A DNA stretch of 64,000 bases. It comes from Glandiceps talaboti (Eukaryota; Hemichordata; Enteropneusta; Spengelidae). The stretch lies in the NCBI RefSeq assembly GCF_964340395.1, contig NC_135571.1:12251440-12315439 (forward strand). Reading direction: 5' to 3'. Positions 1-38,191 of this stretch are shown here, one piece after another. The notes under the pieces are model-generated. The model did no database searches. It was not told where the DNA came from and was given only the letters and a program-made list of their open reading frames with translations. Within the stretch, counting starts at the first letter, position 1, and the number at the start of each line of letters is the position of its first letter. The translations under genes and the position numbers were made by a program.

Positions 1-390
1 TCAAAAATATGTACTTCCAAGAGCTAAAGTTTGGGATAAAGAAACCATCAACTGTAACCATAGCAACGAAGAACATCCCTGCAGCAATGGAAAAGGCGAA
101 AAAGACCAATCTTCCAGCCTCCAACGATCGACTAAGATATCTGACGAGTAACATGGCGATTGATTGACAGGTTGCCGCACAGAGAGCAGCGATGACACCA
201 GACGTCCGATCTCTACTTACTAACTGTGGGGTTGTATCCCAGATGAAACTAGGACGGGACATGAGTATTATTCCTATTAAACAGAATAAACTTAGAAAAC
301 ACTCCAAGATGTGCCATGATTCTCCTAAAAACAATAATCCGAGGATACCTGTAATGACAGTATTCGTTCCTGTAAGGGCTGACGTATCAC
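1..390 (-). CDS. SLC35G1-like exon 2 (continues beyond window)
   Basis: Acceptor CTCTCTGCAG precedes base 390. The first two bases (GT) complete a glycine codon with the last base of exon 1. The frame stays open to base 1 without a stop and encodes the end of EamA repeat 1 and the start of repeat 2 (AALCAATCQSIAMLLVRYL). Confidence 0.8.
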
Positions 391-432
391 CTGCAGAGAG
401 AAGACAAACATGAAATGTTATAGATATCAATA

Positions 433-511
<79 letters not shown>

Positions 512-740
512 ACGGCCGTCCTTGCACGCGCGCGCGCGTGTGTATGTATGTATGTATGTATGTATGTATGTATGTATGTATGTATGTATGTATGTATGTA
601 TGTATGTATGTATGTATGTATGTATGTATGTATGTATGTATGTATGTATGTATGTATGTATGTATGTATGTATGTATGTATGTGTGTGTATGTGTATGTA
701 TGTATGTATGTATGTATGTATGTATGTATGTGTGTGTGTG

Positions 741-771
<31 letters not shown>

Positions 772-1840
772 ATGTATGTATGTATGTATGTATGTAGAAA
801 AAAGAAATGCATAAGGAACTAATAAACCAGTCCGTATATATAGCTGTTAAATCCGACGTTTCGAATAAATATTCTTTTTCAAAGGAAAAATTGGCGAGAC
901 AGAGAAATGCCAGGTGAAAACCCGAACATTTCTAAATAAAAAGAAATAATAATTTTCAATAATTATTAATAATAAGTATTAATAATAATTATAGATGCAA
1001 TAATTTGCATCTCAGTTCGTGACGTCATGAGGTCGCCGGTATGTATGTATGTATGTATGTATGTATGTATGTATGTATGTATGTATGTATGTATGTATGT
1101 ATGAATGTACTATGTATGTATGTATGTATGTATGTATGTATGTACGTACGTACGTGTTTGCGTGTGTACATATTGAACTATTAGTTTTTCCAATAAATAA
1201 TTTGTATATTCGTATTAGTATGTCTACAAACCTATATCTGAATAATCCAGGTGACTACCGATCAAATCAATTAACAAGAAAAAACAAATCAAATCGATAA
1301 CTTATCAATAAATAACTAACTAAAATAACTATCAGGTAACCAACAAAACCAGTCAACCAGGTTAAAAGTCAGCGATTTATAAATCAAAGACAAATTACTT
1401 CAAGAATAAATGACTTTCTCACCTAATGGGAGATGTTTTCGTGCATGATAGGTGAGTACGCCCCCAGTGGTCAAAACCAGTCCTCGTAAAAATAGAAGTT
1501 TGGTTGTGTTTGGACCATTAATTGGTGTGAATATCGTTTTTTTCCCAACAACTTTTAAATAAAGGAACGTCATGAAGGCAACGAGAAGACTCCGATAGAA
1601 TCCATACTGTAACAAAGTAACACCTGGTACAAGTTTCTCAACCAAAGCACTTAATGCATGGCATATTCCCGCCAATAGTGAGAATAAAACTCCGTAGTTT
1701 ACTTTTTCCCTAATTTGCATCTCAGTTCGTGACGTCATGAGGTCGCCGGTTGCCTTCGTATCATCTTCTAACCTGGATTCAGATGAGGATTGGCTTTTTA
1801 TATTTTTTCTCCATTTTACATCAGAATTAATGTTGTCCAT
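1..1840 (-). CDS. SLC35G1-like drug/metabolite transporter (EamA family), 5' part
   Basis: Two in-phase exons (1423-1840 and 1-390) encode the first ~269 residues; the gene continues past the left edge. A hydrophilic N-terminus of ~45 residues is followed by hydrophobic helices, for example GVLFSLLAGICHAL and LLFLRGLVLTTGGVLTYHA. Across the exon junction comes the EamA signature stretch (LGLLFLGESWHILE, then GIILMSRPSFIW), which aligns with LKEK...GVILIVRPPFLF of human SLC35G1. The family has ten membrane helices in two EamA repeats. SLC35G members are multi-pass membrane proteins with poorly defined substrates, so none is inferred here. The ATG at 1840 lies 10 bases downstream of a CRE palindrome. 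The intron carries microsatellites and a 40 bp copy of exon 1. Family assignment is firm; exact SLC35 subgroup orthology is less certain. Confidence 0.8.
433..797. repeat. Compound microsatellite (TGTC)n-(TATG)n-(TG)n
   Basis: About 19 TGTC units are followed by ~40 TATG units, then TG and CGTG units. It sits in the SLC35G1-like intron just upstream (in gene sense) of exon 2. Long open frames across it are low-complexity artefacts. Confidence 0.95.
1001..1040 (-). repeat. 40 bp exact copy of SLC35G1-like coding exon inside its own intron
   Basis: Bases 1001-1040 (starts TAATTTGCATCTCAG, ends GAGGTCGCCGGT) are identical to 1711-1750 of exon 1, in the same orientation. The copy abuts the (ATGT)n array that starts at 1041. 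Confidence 0.95.
1041..1153. repeat. (ATGT)n microsatellite
   Basis: Nearly perfect ATGT repeat with one interruption near 1103-1111, ending in three ACGT-type units. It is directly attached to the 40 bp exon copy. Confidence 0.95.
1423..1840 (-). CDS. SLC35G1-like exon 1 (start codon, residues 1-139)
   Basis: The ATG is at 1840-1838. The exon ends ...CCATTAG before donor GTGAGA, leaving phase 1. It contains the acidic/serine-rich N-terminus and the first three or so membrane helices. Confidence 0.8.
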
Positions 1841-1849
1841 TTCTGATTA

Positions 1850-1857
1850 TGACGTCA
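1850..1857. promoter_or_regulatory. CRE palindrome TGACGTCA next to the SLC35G1-like start
   Basis: A perfect cAMP-response-element octamer lies 10 bases upstream of the start codon (minus-strand gene), so in the 5' UTR or core promoter. The same octamer occurs inside exon 1 (1730-1737) and in the intronic exon copy (1020-1027). Function is inferred from the motif only. Confidence 0.4.
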
Positions 1858-2170
1858 CGGTGAGTTGGCACTGACCTTTTAGTTTCACTGTATAGAAAAA
1901 GAAACGACAGACTACACAGGTGTTAGTTATTGTTTAAAAAAATATACAAACAAGCAACAGGTGGATGAAGTGAAGGAAAGTAACTTCAATTGCAAAAAAT
2001 ATGACAAGTAATCAATTTCATGTCGATTATTAGTTGGAAAGTAAACAGTCGAAACCATCAAAATAATCAAGTCTGTGTGAAATCACTTCAGCAGCTAAGC
2101 CTGTTTATAGTTATACTGTGAAAGAATAGCCAATGCTAATCATTTTACAGTGCGATCGATTATACACCGG

Positions 2171-2384
2171 ACTAGTCCTGCTTGCAGACGGTGCACGGGT
2201 CTAGATAGTCCTGCTTGCATACGGAGGAATTCGGGACTCGATTCTGACAATTGTTAGAGTCAAGTCAGTAATACAGACTCGTGCACCGTCATGGAAGCAG
2301 GACTAGGGTCTAGATTACTGACATGACCCTCAACACAAAAGGAGAAGGAAGGGACGACTTACTCCGTATGCAAGCAGGACTAGT
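2171..2384. repeat. Foldback (nested inverted repeat) element, 214 bp
   Basis: The motif CTAGTCCTGCTTGCA or its complement occurs four times: forward at 2172 and 2205, inverted ending at 2306 and 2383. The 21-mer TAGTCCTGCTTGCATACGGAG at 2206-2226 is perfectly complementary to 2362-2382, and 2172-2196 pairs with ~2279-2306. No target duplication was seen. It is probably a MITE-like foldback lying upstream of the transporter gene. Confidence 0.6.
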
Positions 2385-2585
2385 ACATGATATAAAATTA
2401 CTGTATGTCACTATGTGCAGTGTCTGTTCTGTCTCGAGTTGAATTGTGTTCACTTTTATTCAAAGAAACATCGTATCCCATGAGTGAAACGCCAATATAT
2501 GATGAACTCCACGATACATTCGAAAACACCAGGTTATCACCAACTAATACCAAAACACAATATATTTACAACCGATCTATTACAC

Positions 2586-2637
<52 letters not shown>
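2586..2637. repeat. (CAA)n microsatellite
   Basis: About 17 perfect CAA units. Confidence 0.95.
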
Positions 2638-2638
<1 letters not shown>

Positions 2639-4413
2639 TGTAGTTCAACGCACTTCCGTTAATGTATTCATATACTTGGGTCATGGCGAGGTCACTGTAT
2701 AGTATAGTCAAAACATTCTGTACATGCAAGACACGACGATATTGTTTTCTCTGTCTTTGGACCAAATACGCGTATTTAGGCGCGATTTATACAGATATTG
2801 AAGGTACATTTGTCAACAATCATGGAAACTGTAGTATAGGTTTTGTTTTACAATGAAAGGCAGGCAAACTTTGAGTATGTCGCACCATGGATACTTCCAT
2901 GGTCACATGTACCTCAGCTCAGTCCACATGTACCGTTGTACGGAACTGTAAAACCGTTCTTCTGTCGCCATGCGCGGAACGTTTAGGGTTGGACATACGT
3001 TTTGCGTTATCTAACCTCACAGATTCGGTACAGTTCTGGACGCATACAATATGTGGTAAAGCAATACGCTACTGTTATATGTAAACATGTACGTACAATC
3101 TCGGACCACTAAAAGAATGGTCTGAGCATGGAAGTAGTGGTCTGAGGTACACCATATTACTGGACAACATCCATGCCCGTGAAAATTCAGCATATGTTGG
3201 TTGAAAGTCGACGTTATAATGCATATTTATGTAAAGTTTATAGCATAACTTACCAATAATGTGAGTAATACAGGTTACAGGCTATACAGCTTCACATAAT
3301 CAACCAGCGGTTAGTCAGTTCTAACCGAGGCAATGATCGAACGTGGTTCAAAGTCTGACTGACACAAAGCTAATGACATCCCCTGACCTCTACTATTAAC
3401 AGATCCATTGTTAACAGAACAAAGGTTTCATCTTAGCTACATTCATTTATGCTAAGGGAATATACATTAGTCATTTGTACAAACGTGGCTTAGATTTCAG
3501 AAGAGGCCTACTAAATAAATAATGTTTAGGAGCGTCACTCCGGATCCTTGCCCCAGGATCATAACCTATAAACCCATGTGGCCTTTAAAACTAATCCATC
3601 CGTAAACTACTACCTGTAAACAGCGACGTGTTGATTAAAATTATAATTAGATTATAATATATATAATTGTCCATATGTATGTGCATCATCAGTATACCCA
3701 GGAGTAGGGAAGCGCCACCAACGACGAAACTTTCAATCTCTTCAAGACCAGGTGTTCTGTGGAGCTTGATTCTGTATCATTTCTGTAACATCCCCAGATA
3801 TATTTAGTGGTTACTTTTGGGAGATATTTTGTGGTTGTCAACTGAAGAAAATTTTAATAAAAGTTCATATGAAGCTTAGATCAAAATTGTTATTGGCATA
3901 ATGCATGGGAGCCAATTTGTGTAATGATAATTACTTATACTGGATAGTTCTAAGTATATAAACAGTTGTCTCCCAAGAAGTCCAGTGAGGGCCATCCCTC
4001 ACTGGGTTGCTTTATCTATCATGGTTGACGTTTGTACCATTATTCTAATATGAAACAATACGACAATAAAGTGACATTACACAATTTGTGATTTCATTTC
4101 AGTTTAGGTTATAGGTTTGTTCGTCCCTGTTGAGTGTTCATAATTAATTATGATTTTTTTGTGTGAATAAGTTTTGAACAGCCCAATGCAATCGATGGAC
4201 TACACGTAATCAGCCTGTATTGATATGGGTGTACACTACAATTGTATATTGGGATCTTCAGCATGCTCATTGGGGATGGGGGAAATACAACACAATTGAA
4301 CATATCGATATTTCTGTGTAGCATTTCATGGTGAAGGGAGGGGGGAGGGGTGTGCAATAAATTTTTAAGAACACTTAAGGGGTGAGGCTCAAAACTTTGG
4401 ACAAATCCCTCCC

Positions 4414-4488
4414 TCCCCCCCCCACACACACACATGCACACACACACACACACATGCACACACACACACACACACACGCACACACACA
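4414..4488. repeat. Poly-C plus (CA)n microsatellite
   Basis: A CCCTCCCCCCCCC tract leads into CA dinucleotides interrupted by TG and CG. Confidence 0.9.
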
Positions 4489-4814
4489 TTTCTCAGGGTA
4501 TCTCAGTACACATGTCAAAATCACAACCAGTCATGATTTCAAAAATTTCCTTTCAAGCTTTTATTCATTTTGCTCTACTAATTATAATAGAATATTTGTG
4601 AACATATATATAACCCACAAAATGAATATAATATAAAAAAACTTAGAAAAAGAAAGAAAATCAAACCCCAACTATGATTTCACAAGTGTAGGGATTTGGG
4701 AAACCAGAAAATCTTTGATACAATTCTGGGAATTTTTTGGCAATATTTGTAACCTAGGATAAGTTGATTAGAAGCTGATGAAAAGCAAGAAATTATCAAA
4801 GGACTGCTTGCTGT

Positions 4815-4828
4815 GTTACCATAGCAAC
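4815..4828. promoter_or_regulatory. X-box-like (RFX) palindrome GTTACCATAGCAAC
   Basis: It matches the RFX consensus (GTNRCC, spacer, RGYAAC). Related sequences GTTTCCATAGCAAC (4841-4854) and GTTTCCATAGTAAC (~4972-4985) follow. No adjacent gene start was found, so function is uncertain. Confidence 0.3.
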
Positions 4829-5384
4829 AGCCTGCATACTGTTTCCATAGCAACATCAATAATCATACTTTGATAAGCTGCTCAAAAAGTTTGAAACTAT
4901 CACATGACAGTTTGTATTATATGTTGCCACAATATTTATCAGTACTGCCATGACAACAACCTGCATGGATTGTTTCCATAGTAACGATGATAATCATGTG
5001 ATTGCAAATAATTTTGGCATGAAAGTATTTTTGACAAGATTTCTTGATTGATTATTTAGCAATACGAAAGCGAGTTGTGACACAAATATACAACAGTTTG
5101 GTCACATATAGAAGTAAGTACTGGCGGGATGGAGACAAAAAAACATTCCCAAGGAATAATGTGCAAGTTCATTTCATAAAATTTGAACTTCGTTTTCTTT
5201 CTTATACAAAAATTTAATGTTTAGTCTGGGGTAATAAACTGATGCAAAAAAAAAAAGGATTATTTTGTACAGGTTATGTTATCTCATGGTATGAATTGAA
5301 ACACCTTTCAACCTTTGCTTTGTGTCACCCTCTATTTAATTTAACACAATTTGATTGGCTATCTTTGCTGTCAATACAATAACA

Positions 5385-5735
5385 AGAGTGGATTTGATTG
5401 GTTACATTTTTCAACCATCATTTCAAAAGAAAGGGTGTGATTGGTTACATTCCTTACATCTCTATGACAGAGTGGGTGTGATTGGCTACATTTTCCCTTA
5501 ACATCACAAAGAAAGGGATAGTGTGATTGGTTACTATTTTCTGACATCACCATGAAAAACTGGGTGTGATTCCCTTCAACATCACAAAAGGAAGGGACAG
5601 TGTGATTGGTTATTTTCCTGATATCACTATAAATTAGTTGATGTGATTGGCTACTTTTCACCTCAACACTACAAAAGAAAGGAAGCGTGTGATTGGTTAC
5701 TTTGCATGATAGTGCTATGAAAGGGTGCACATCAT
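5385..5735. repeat. Degenerate tandem array of inverted CCAAT boxes
   Basis: TGTGATTGGTTAC or a close variant recurs roughly every 55-60 bases (for example near 5395, 5430, 5480, 5522, 5602, 5642 and 5690). The units are separated by variants of CATCACAAAAGAAAGG. ATTGG is the reverse of CCAAT. Confidence 0.7.
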
Positions 5736-6267
5736 TGGTTACCTCGTGATATCACTATCCACCAATGACAAACCTGAGGGTGGAGATTAATTGTCCAATC
5801 ACTGTCACTTCTGTAAAATTTATTTGGTTTTTACAATTCTGGTGAAAATACAAATAAAGACAAGTCTTAGACAAGTTTTCTCTAAATAACCTGTACATCC
5901 TGATATAAGTACAATTTGGAACAATTTTTTAAAGCAGTATGAATCAGTACTCTAAAAATGGCGGCAGTTTTTTTTTTCACTGAGTATACAAGTAACTTCA
6001 AAACATATCTTTTCATTATTTTTATACTTTGGTTATAATTTAAAATACTATAATTCCATTTTTCTATCATTGAATCTTTTATATTTTTCACCCAAATATG
6101 GATTTTAATTTTAATTTTGGTTAATTTTATTTGAGAAACACATTTCTATAATGAATGAGATTGGACTAGTGTAATTACTGTACGAGTTTGTTGCCAAGGA
6201 AACAGAGGTATCAAAATGAGGATGTTTGGCCAACTTGGCAGTCACTTCTTAACTTTGGTGTTTCAAT

Positions 6268-6513
6268 AGGGAACTTGCAAGCCAGACTGAGCATGCTCAG
6301 ATGCAAAGGACTATGGGATTATCTGTGGTTATCGTAATATTTTATCTGGAGCTACCGATGAAATAAACCTCCCACAAAGATCAGGGTAACTATGAATTGA
6401 TTATTTGTGGTTACAAACAATGTATCAACATTGTTTACAATACTAATTGATTAGTATTTATTATCATATTTCCCATGATGCAACATTCAACATGGCGGGT
6501 TTGCAAGTTCCCT
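6268..6513. mobile_element. MITE family A, copy 1 (246 bp)
   Basis: The 13 bp terminal inverted repeats are AGGGAACTTGCAA at the left and its complement at the right. A second copy lies at 20873-21113, sharing GGACTATGGGATTATCTG and TTTCCCATGATGCAACATTC in the same order. No transposase and no clear target duplication were seen. Confidence 0.65.
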
Positions 6514-6554
6514 GCGGACATAAATCGAGTATATTTGATAAGTTAGCTGCATAT

Positions 6555-6888
6555 ACAACCAGAGACATGTAAGCAGTAACAAGTACAACCTGTAACAACA
6601 TTTACCAAGAAAGTAAACAAATGAATTGGATTAATAACACTTGACACATGTTGGAACAGCAGAGACATTCCATCATTTGATAAGCCTCTTTATACTCACA
6701 AATGAATTTAAAATCCGTGCGTGAATTAAGTTATTGTTGAAAGAGGCCATAAAACTGTTCTTACCGAACGCTGACCATCTTTGAGCTTCCAACATGTTGT
6801 GCCTAATGATATTAATCCAATTCATTTGTTTACTTTCCCTGTTTTTGTCACAAGTCCTGCTTGTTACTGCTTGTATGTCTCCTGTTGT
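6555..6888. mobile_element. Long foldback MITE, family B copy 1 (334 bp)
   Basis: Nearly the whole element is an imperfect palindrome. The outer arms contain AAGCAGTAACAAG and its complement, and inner arms carry AGTAAACAAATGAATTGGAT paired with its complement at ~6815-6835. A homologous copy is at 19091-19451. Confidence 0.7.
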
Positions 6889-7078
6889 AGTCGGGGTAGG
6901 TTGTGTGTCATTATAAAGTACTAGTAATGAGGTAATGTATGGCTGGGTATACTGGCATGGTGTGATAAAACAAATGCTATTATTGGAAATAGCTTTCTCA
7001 TCATCATTTACATTGTCATCTTCAATATCATTTTTCATATTTTGATGTCATATTTGCCATCATCGTCAATCATTATCA

Positions 7079-7122
7079 GCATCATCATCATCATCATCAT
7101 CATATTGTCGTCATTGTCATTG

Positions 7123-7169
<47 letters not shown>

Positions 7170-7221
7170 GTCATCATCATCATCATCATCGTCATCGTCA
7201 TCATCATCATCGTCGTCATCG

Positions 7222-7252
<31 letters not shown>

Positions 7253-7256
7253 TTTC
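7079..7256. repeat. (ATC)n/(GTC) trinucleotide microsatellite
   Basis: ATC units with scattered GTC and TTG variants. The poly-Ser and poly-Met frames across it are artefacts. Confidence 0.95.
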
Positions 7257-7532
7257 TCTTTGATGATCATCACTTGGTCACATGAAATAACTATCATAGA
7301 ATCTGTGTTTCTAGACTTCCATGGCCAGTGACATGAAAAGAAGTCAAATTGTCTATCATCTTGAAGTGTGACATATGTAGATAGTAAAACCATCTTGAAA
7401 GAAAATGTTTCTGAATAATTATTGTGGTACTGTACACTTAATGCCGACAACTTTATGAAGCAATAAAAAAAGGCATCTTCAGTGCTTAAATTTGACAGAC
7501 TAAATAAATATTACCCGTCGATTATTAATGAA

Positions 7533-7730
7533 GAGTGCCCCCAGTGTCAATACTGTATCTATGAAGAGCGCCCTCAGTGTCAATACTGTATCTATGAAGA
7601 GCACCCTGTGTCAATACTGTATCTATGAAGAGCGCCCTCAGTGTCAATACTGTATTTATGAATAGCGCCCTCAGTGTCAAGACCGTATTGTAAGAGAAGA
7701 ATGCCCTTAGTGTCAAACTGTTCATAAATT
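7533..7730. repeat. 33 bp minisatellite, with degenerate units to ~7970
   Basis: The unit GCCCTCAGTGTCAATACTGT plus ATCTATGAAGAGC repeats with 33 base spacing (one unit of 31). Diverged GCCCTCAGTGTCA blocks recur at ~7700, ~7915 and ~7960. It lies 0.3-0.5 kb past the MYLIP stop, so it could be in its 3' UTR. Confidence 0.8.
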
Positions 7731-8070
7731 TCCAAAAAGTGTATTCATGAAAAATTGGAAATGAAAAGTGTCATTAGTGTTTAGCTGCCAGATTATGATA
7801 TTTTGGCAAAAAGACATACACCACCAGACTCAAGCTGTAAAAATATATTTTGCCAAAGAAGTGTGCCCTCTATCTCAAGTTTTTAAAATATACTATCTCA
7901 GACAAGAAGTGAGCCCTCAGTGTCACGTATACAACCATAGAATCGTGGTCGAGAAGGACGCCCTCGGTGTCAAGTTTGCAGCACTTAATTAAATGATAAC
8001 ATGTACTCTGACAAGTTTTACATCTTGAATTGTCATTTTTTTTTATCCTTTTCTTCTGGTCCAGTGTAGT

Positions 8071-35037
<26,967 letters not shown>

Positions 35038-35281
35038 TTTCTTCTTTGGTTATCTGACTATCCTCCTACGAACGGAGAAGTCCAAACTATGAGCGGTCTT
35101 CGCGGTATCTGACATGAGAATGACTGCTGTTTTGGTGGCTATCTTGCGAATCGAATGTTTCTCGTAGCAGTGTTCAGAGGTGAAGTTTAATGACACAAGT
35201 AACCAATCAAAGTAGCGTTTAGATATGTATCGCACTCACTTGTCAAATAAACGCACTTCTGATTGGTGGTTTATAAGTGAG

Positions 35282-35293
35282 TCACCTTTGACC
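35282..35293 (-). promoter_or_regulatory. DR1 nuclear-receptor site upstream of MYLIP
   Basis: GGTCAAAGGTGA on the gene's strand is 245 bp upstream of the MYLIP start codon and matches the HNF4/PPAR-RXR DR1 consensus. Vertebrate MYLIP is induced through LXR (a DR4 binder), so this is not the same site type. Confidence 0.35.
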
Positions 35294-38090
35294 GGATCTA
35301 GGACCACAAGAACAGTGTCAACTTATTTTAGGTGTGATGGCGTTACACGTATAACTAAAAATAACATTTTAGATTAGTCACTAGCATCAATTTATTTATT
35401 CTTGTATATTACTACGTATAAAAATGTAAAACAAACTAAATTCCGCGCAGAAATGACACAATACCCATCAGAGATTAAACAAAGAGATACGTGACACCCT
35501 ACAGAATAATGGTTTATTCCATATTGACGTTCGTTGTAATGACGCACTGTCCAAGTTCGTGGTAATCGACTGCTGTGGGAACTATCAATGTAGCGCCAAA
35601 TTTCACACGTTGGTGTATTTCCTTACCCGATGAAAAATTACTCATGTAATTGCAACATTTATATTTCCTTAATGGGATATGATTCGTTCTCGACTTTTCT
35701 AGAGTAATTATATTCATTGTATGATTCAAATTTATATTTTTAGACCAATCCTGAGTAATAACATATGAGATGATTATACTTGAAATATTTTCGTACCTCC
35801 ATGATGAAATGTAACATAGCAACGTACACGTGTTATGGTTTTCGTTGTTGCAAGTCGTGACCGGCCATGAGTTAAAACAAATATATGTATAACGCATTTC
35901 ATTTTAACCATAACGCTTCCAAAGTACACTAGGAAATAACACCCCCACCCCGCTCCACCTCCCCTTCCCTGACTTTCACGATCGATCAATTTATTGCTTT
36001 ATCGACTACATATACATGTCTATGATCTTATTCGAGTCAATGAAAGTTATTCAATTCTACTATAAATCAATACCCCATACTTTCGTCTACCCCTCCCCCC
36101 TCCCCCTCCCAACTCAGGCGATCTCAGGGTTAAGGATTAAAGAATGTGTTAGATGGGAAATAAGATAGATTAAGCCATAGACCCTCCACACACGTGGGTG
36201 GAAGGTCTACGATTAAACCTAAGCATGGATATGAAAATCTTATATTTAACACCCAACATAATGGTAAGGAGGTAGGGGGGGGGGGGGTTGTAAGAAAGAA
36301 ATAAACAAACAAACAGGCACGGACGTAGACACACAGACACAGATACACACACAGACAGGCAGACAGACAGCTACAGGTGGACGTACGGACGGACACAACC
36401 CAATGACGATCCCAAAGCTACCCCCCCCCCCCACATACATTTTCTTCCTTTCCTTTCTACCACGCGGATTCAGATAACAGTTCCTATTAAAGTACCCTCG
36501 TTTACATTTCCACATAGTCAGGTATCCGTGTCCCAGAAAAGTAGACGTAAATATTCTTGAAATAAATATGTCCCGTGTTAATTTTGGAATGAAGAGAAGA
36601 AGTGACCTAATAACAAACAATGTCAAACAATTTCGAAGTTCACAGATCTTTTTTAAAAGTGGTATAAATATTTTGGGAAACGTGTGCTCCGAGAACTCCC
36701 GGCGATACAATGATCTCCGAACTTCGCCACCATACATGTAGCTTGGAACTGCACCAAAACATGAGTCCATTCTTACCTCCATCACTCAAACTACCCCCGG
36801 TATCAATCTATCATCTCTTAGCAATAATGATACTTCCGTTTTGGCTGATTGATCAACAATATAACGTAGAACGTGGGATGAGTTTTGATGATACAAATTC
36901 ATTTACCGCCTCTCGTTCAAGATCAGTAAAAACAAACAAAAGTCTTTCATAGTTCCTGTTTTCATTTATGTGTGAGAAAATTTGACTTTTTATAATAGTG
37001 GTATTCTCACCGCGATTATGGTGTTTGTCTTAATCATGTATGACATATGGATAACTTACTAGAGGTATCTTAGCAACAAACCACCAAACGAAAACAGCCC
37101 TGACATTAGGAATCGTAAGTCGGGACCGCTTATACAATGGGGGGGGGGGGGGGCGAAGAGGAGGCGGCGTGAGAGGGGTTATTGTGTGTGATTTCCCTCT
37201 AAAATAAACTTGCATACATTTATATAGGTGTGTTTTTAGAGGACTCGGATAAGTGACATGTGAGCATCTAATGTTATATATTTATTGGTGCGACACGCGA
37301 ACACGCGGAGTGAGTGGCCGAGTTTTGGGCGTAGCTAACATTTCTAACTTACCCTCTGAACTTACCTCTGTATGTCTTCAATTGCCATTTAATTACAGTA
37401 CATGATACGATATAAGATAGTGTTATTTTTAAAAGCCCAGCTGTCTATATCAAATTGTTTACAGAAATTCCAACTACAACTTGATAAAATATTACAATCT
37501 TGAGAGACACTAAAAAGCTAACAAAATAAATTGACTAATTCATTTGTGTGCATAAACAAGAAAAAACACATATTCGATTTTTGATTTATTTGAAGAAGAC
37601 GCCTGGCATCTATCTCAGAAATAATTATTTAGATTTACACTGGTTAATGCGTGAAAGAACTCTGTTTTTAAGTGCACTCTTGACCCCCATTTTAAGAAAT
37701 TATTTTATCAGCTGTGTTATGCCGTTATACCCTGCAGGGTACTATCGACCTCTTACCTCCAAGAACATCGTGTAAGAACATGAAAAAATGTTAAGAGTAC
37801 ATTTTCTGAATTTCTGATTTTTTTTTCGTTTTGAATACCATTTTCGGCACAGGACCATTTATTTACATTATCTTCATGATTTTTAGACTAAAATAAAATT
37901 CTGACGTTTAAAAAAATTGCACAAAACTGAAAAATGTGTTGAAAATTTTTGGATGCGAAAGTGCGAAGTACTGTGACATGTCGTGCGACACCCAATATAC
38001 TTGACTGGATCAATACATATTTCGACACTTTACGGTTTTTTTTTTACTGATTGGGTGTCCATATTGCACCAACACTGAGATCAGATATAT

Positions 38091-38191
38091 CATCGTCGCA
38101 AACCACGACCATTTTACGGTACCGTTCTTAACGAGTCGGTCCCTACTATTTCGAAGTGTAGCGGAAATAACAGCTCTGGTTTGCGAGAATG
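38091..38191. mobile_element. hAT-like MITE, copy 2 (101 bp), perfect 8 bp target duplication
   Basis: Same TIRs as copy 1 (CATCGTCGCAAACCA and TGGTTTGCGAGAATG). Flanked by AGATATAT at 38083-38090 and 38192-38199, an exact 8 bp direct repeat as for hAT superfamily insertions. Confidence 0.88.

Larger units (their letters stand above)
2640..5370. other. Intergenic stretch, no recognised gene
   Basis: Only short open frames were found, and none has splice or family support. It contains a (CA)n run with a C-tract at 4414-4488 and three RFX X-box-like sequences at 4815-4985. Confidence 0.6.

Noticed and set aside
36246-36785. 179-codon minus-strand frame
   Set aside because: Its C-terminal part crosses poly-G and ACAG-rich simple sequence; no family resemblance or supporting splice signals.
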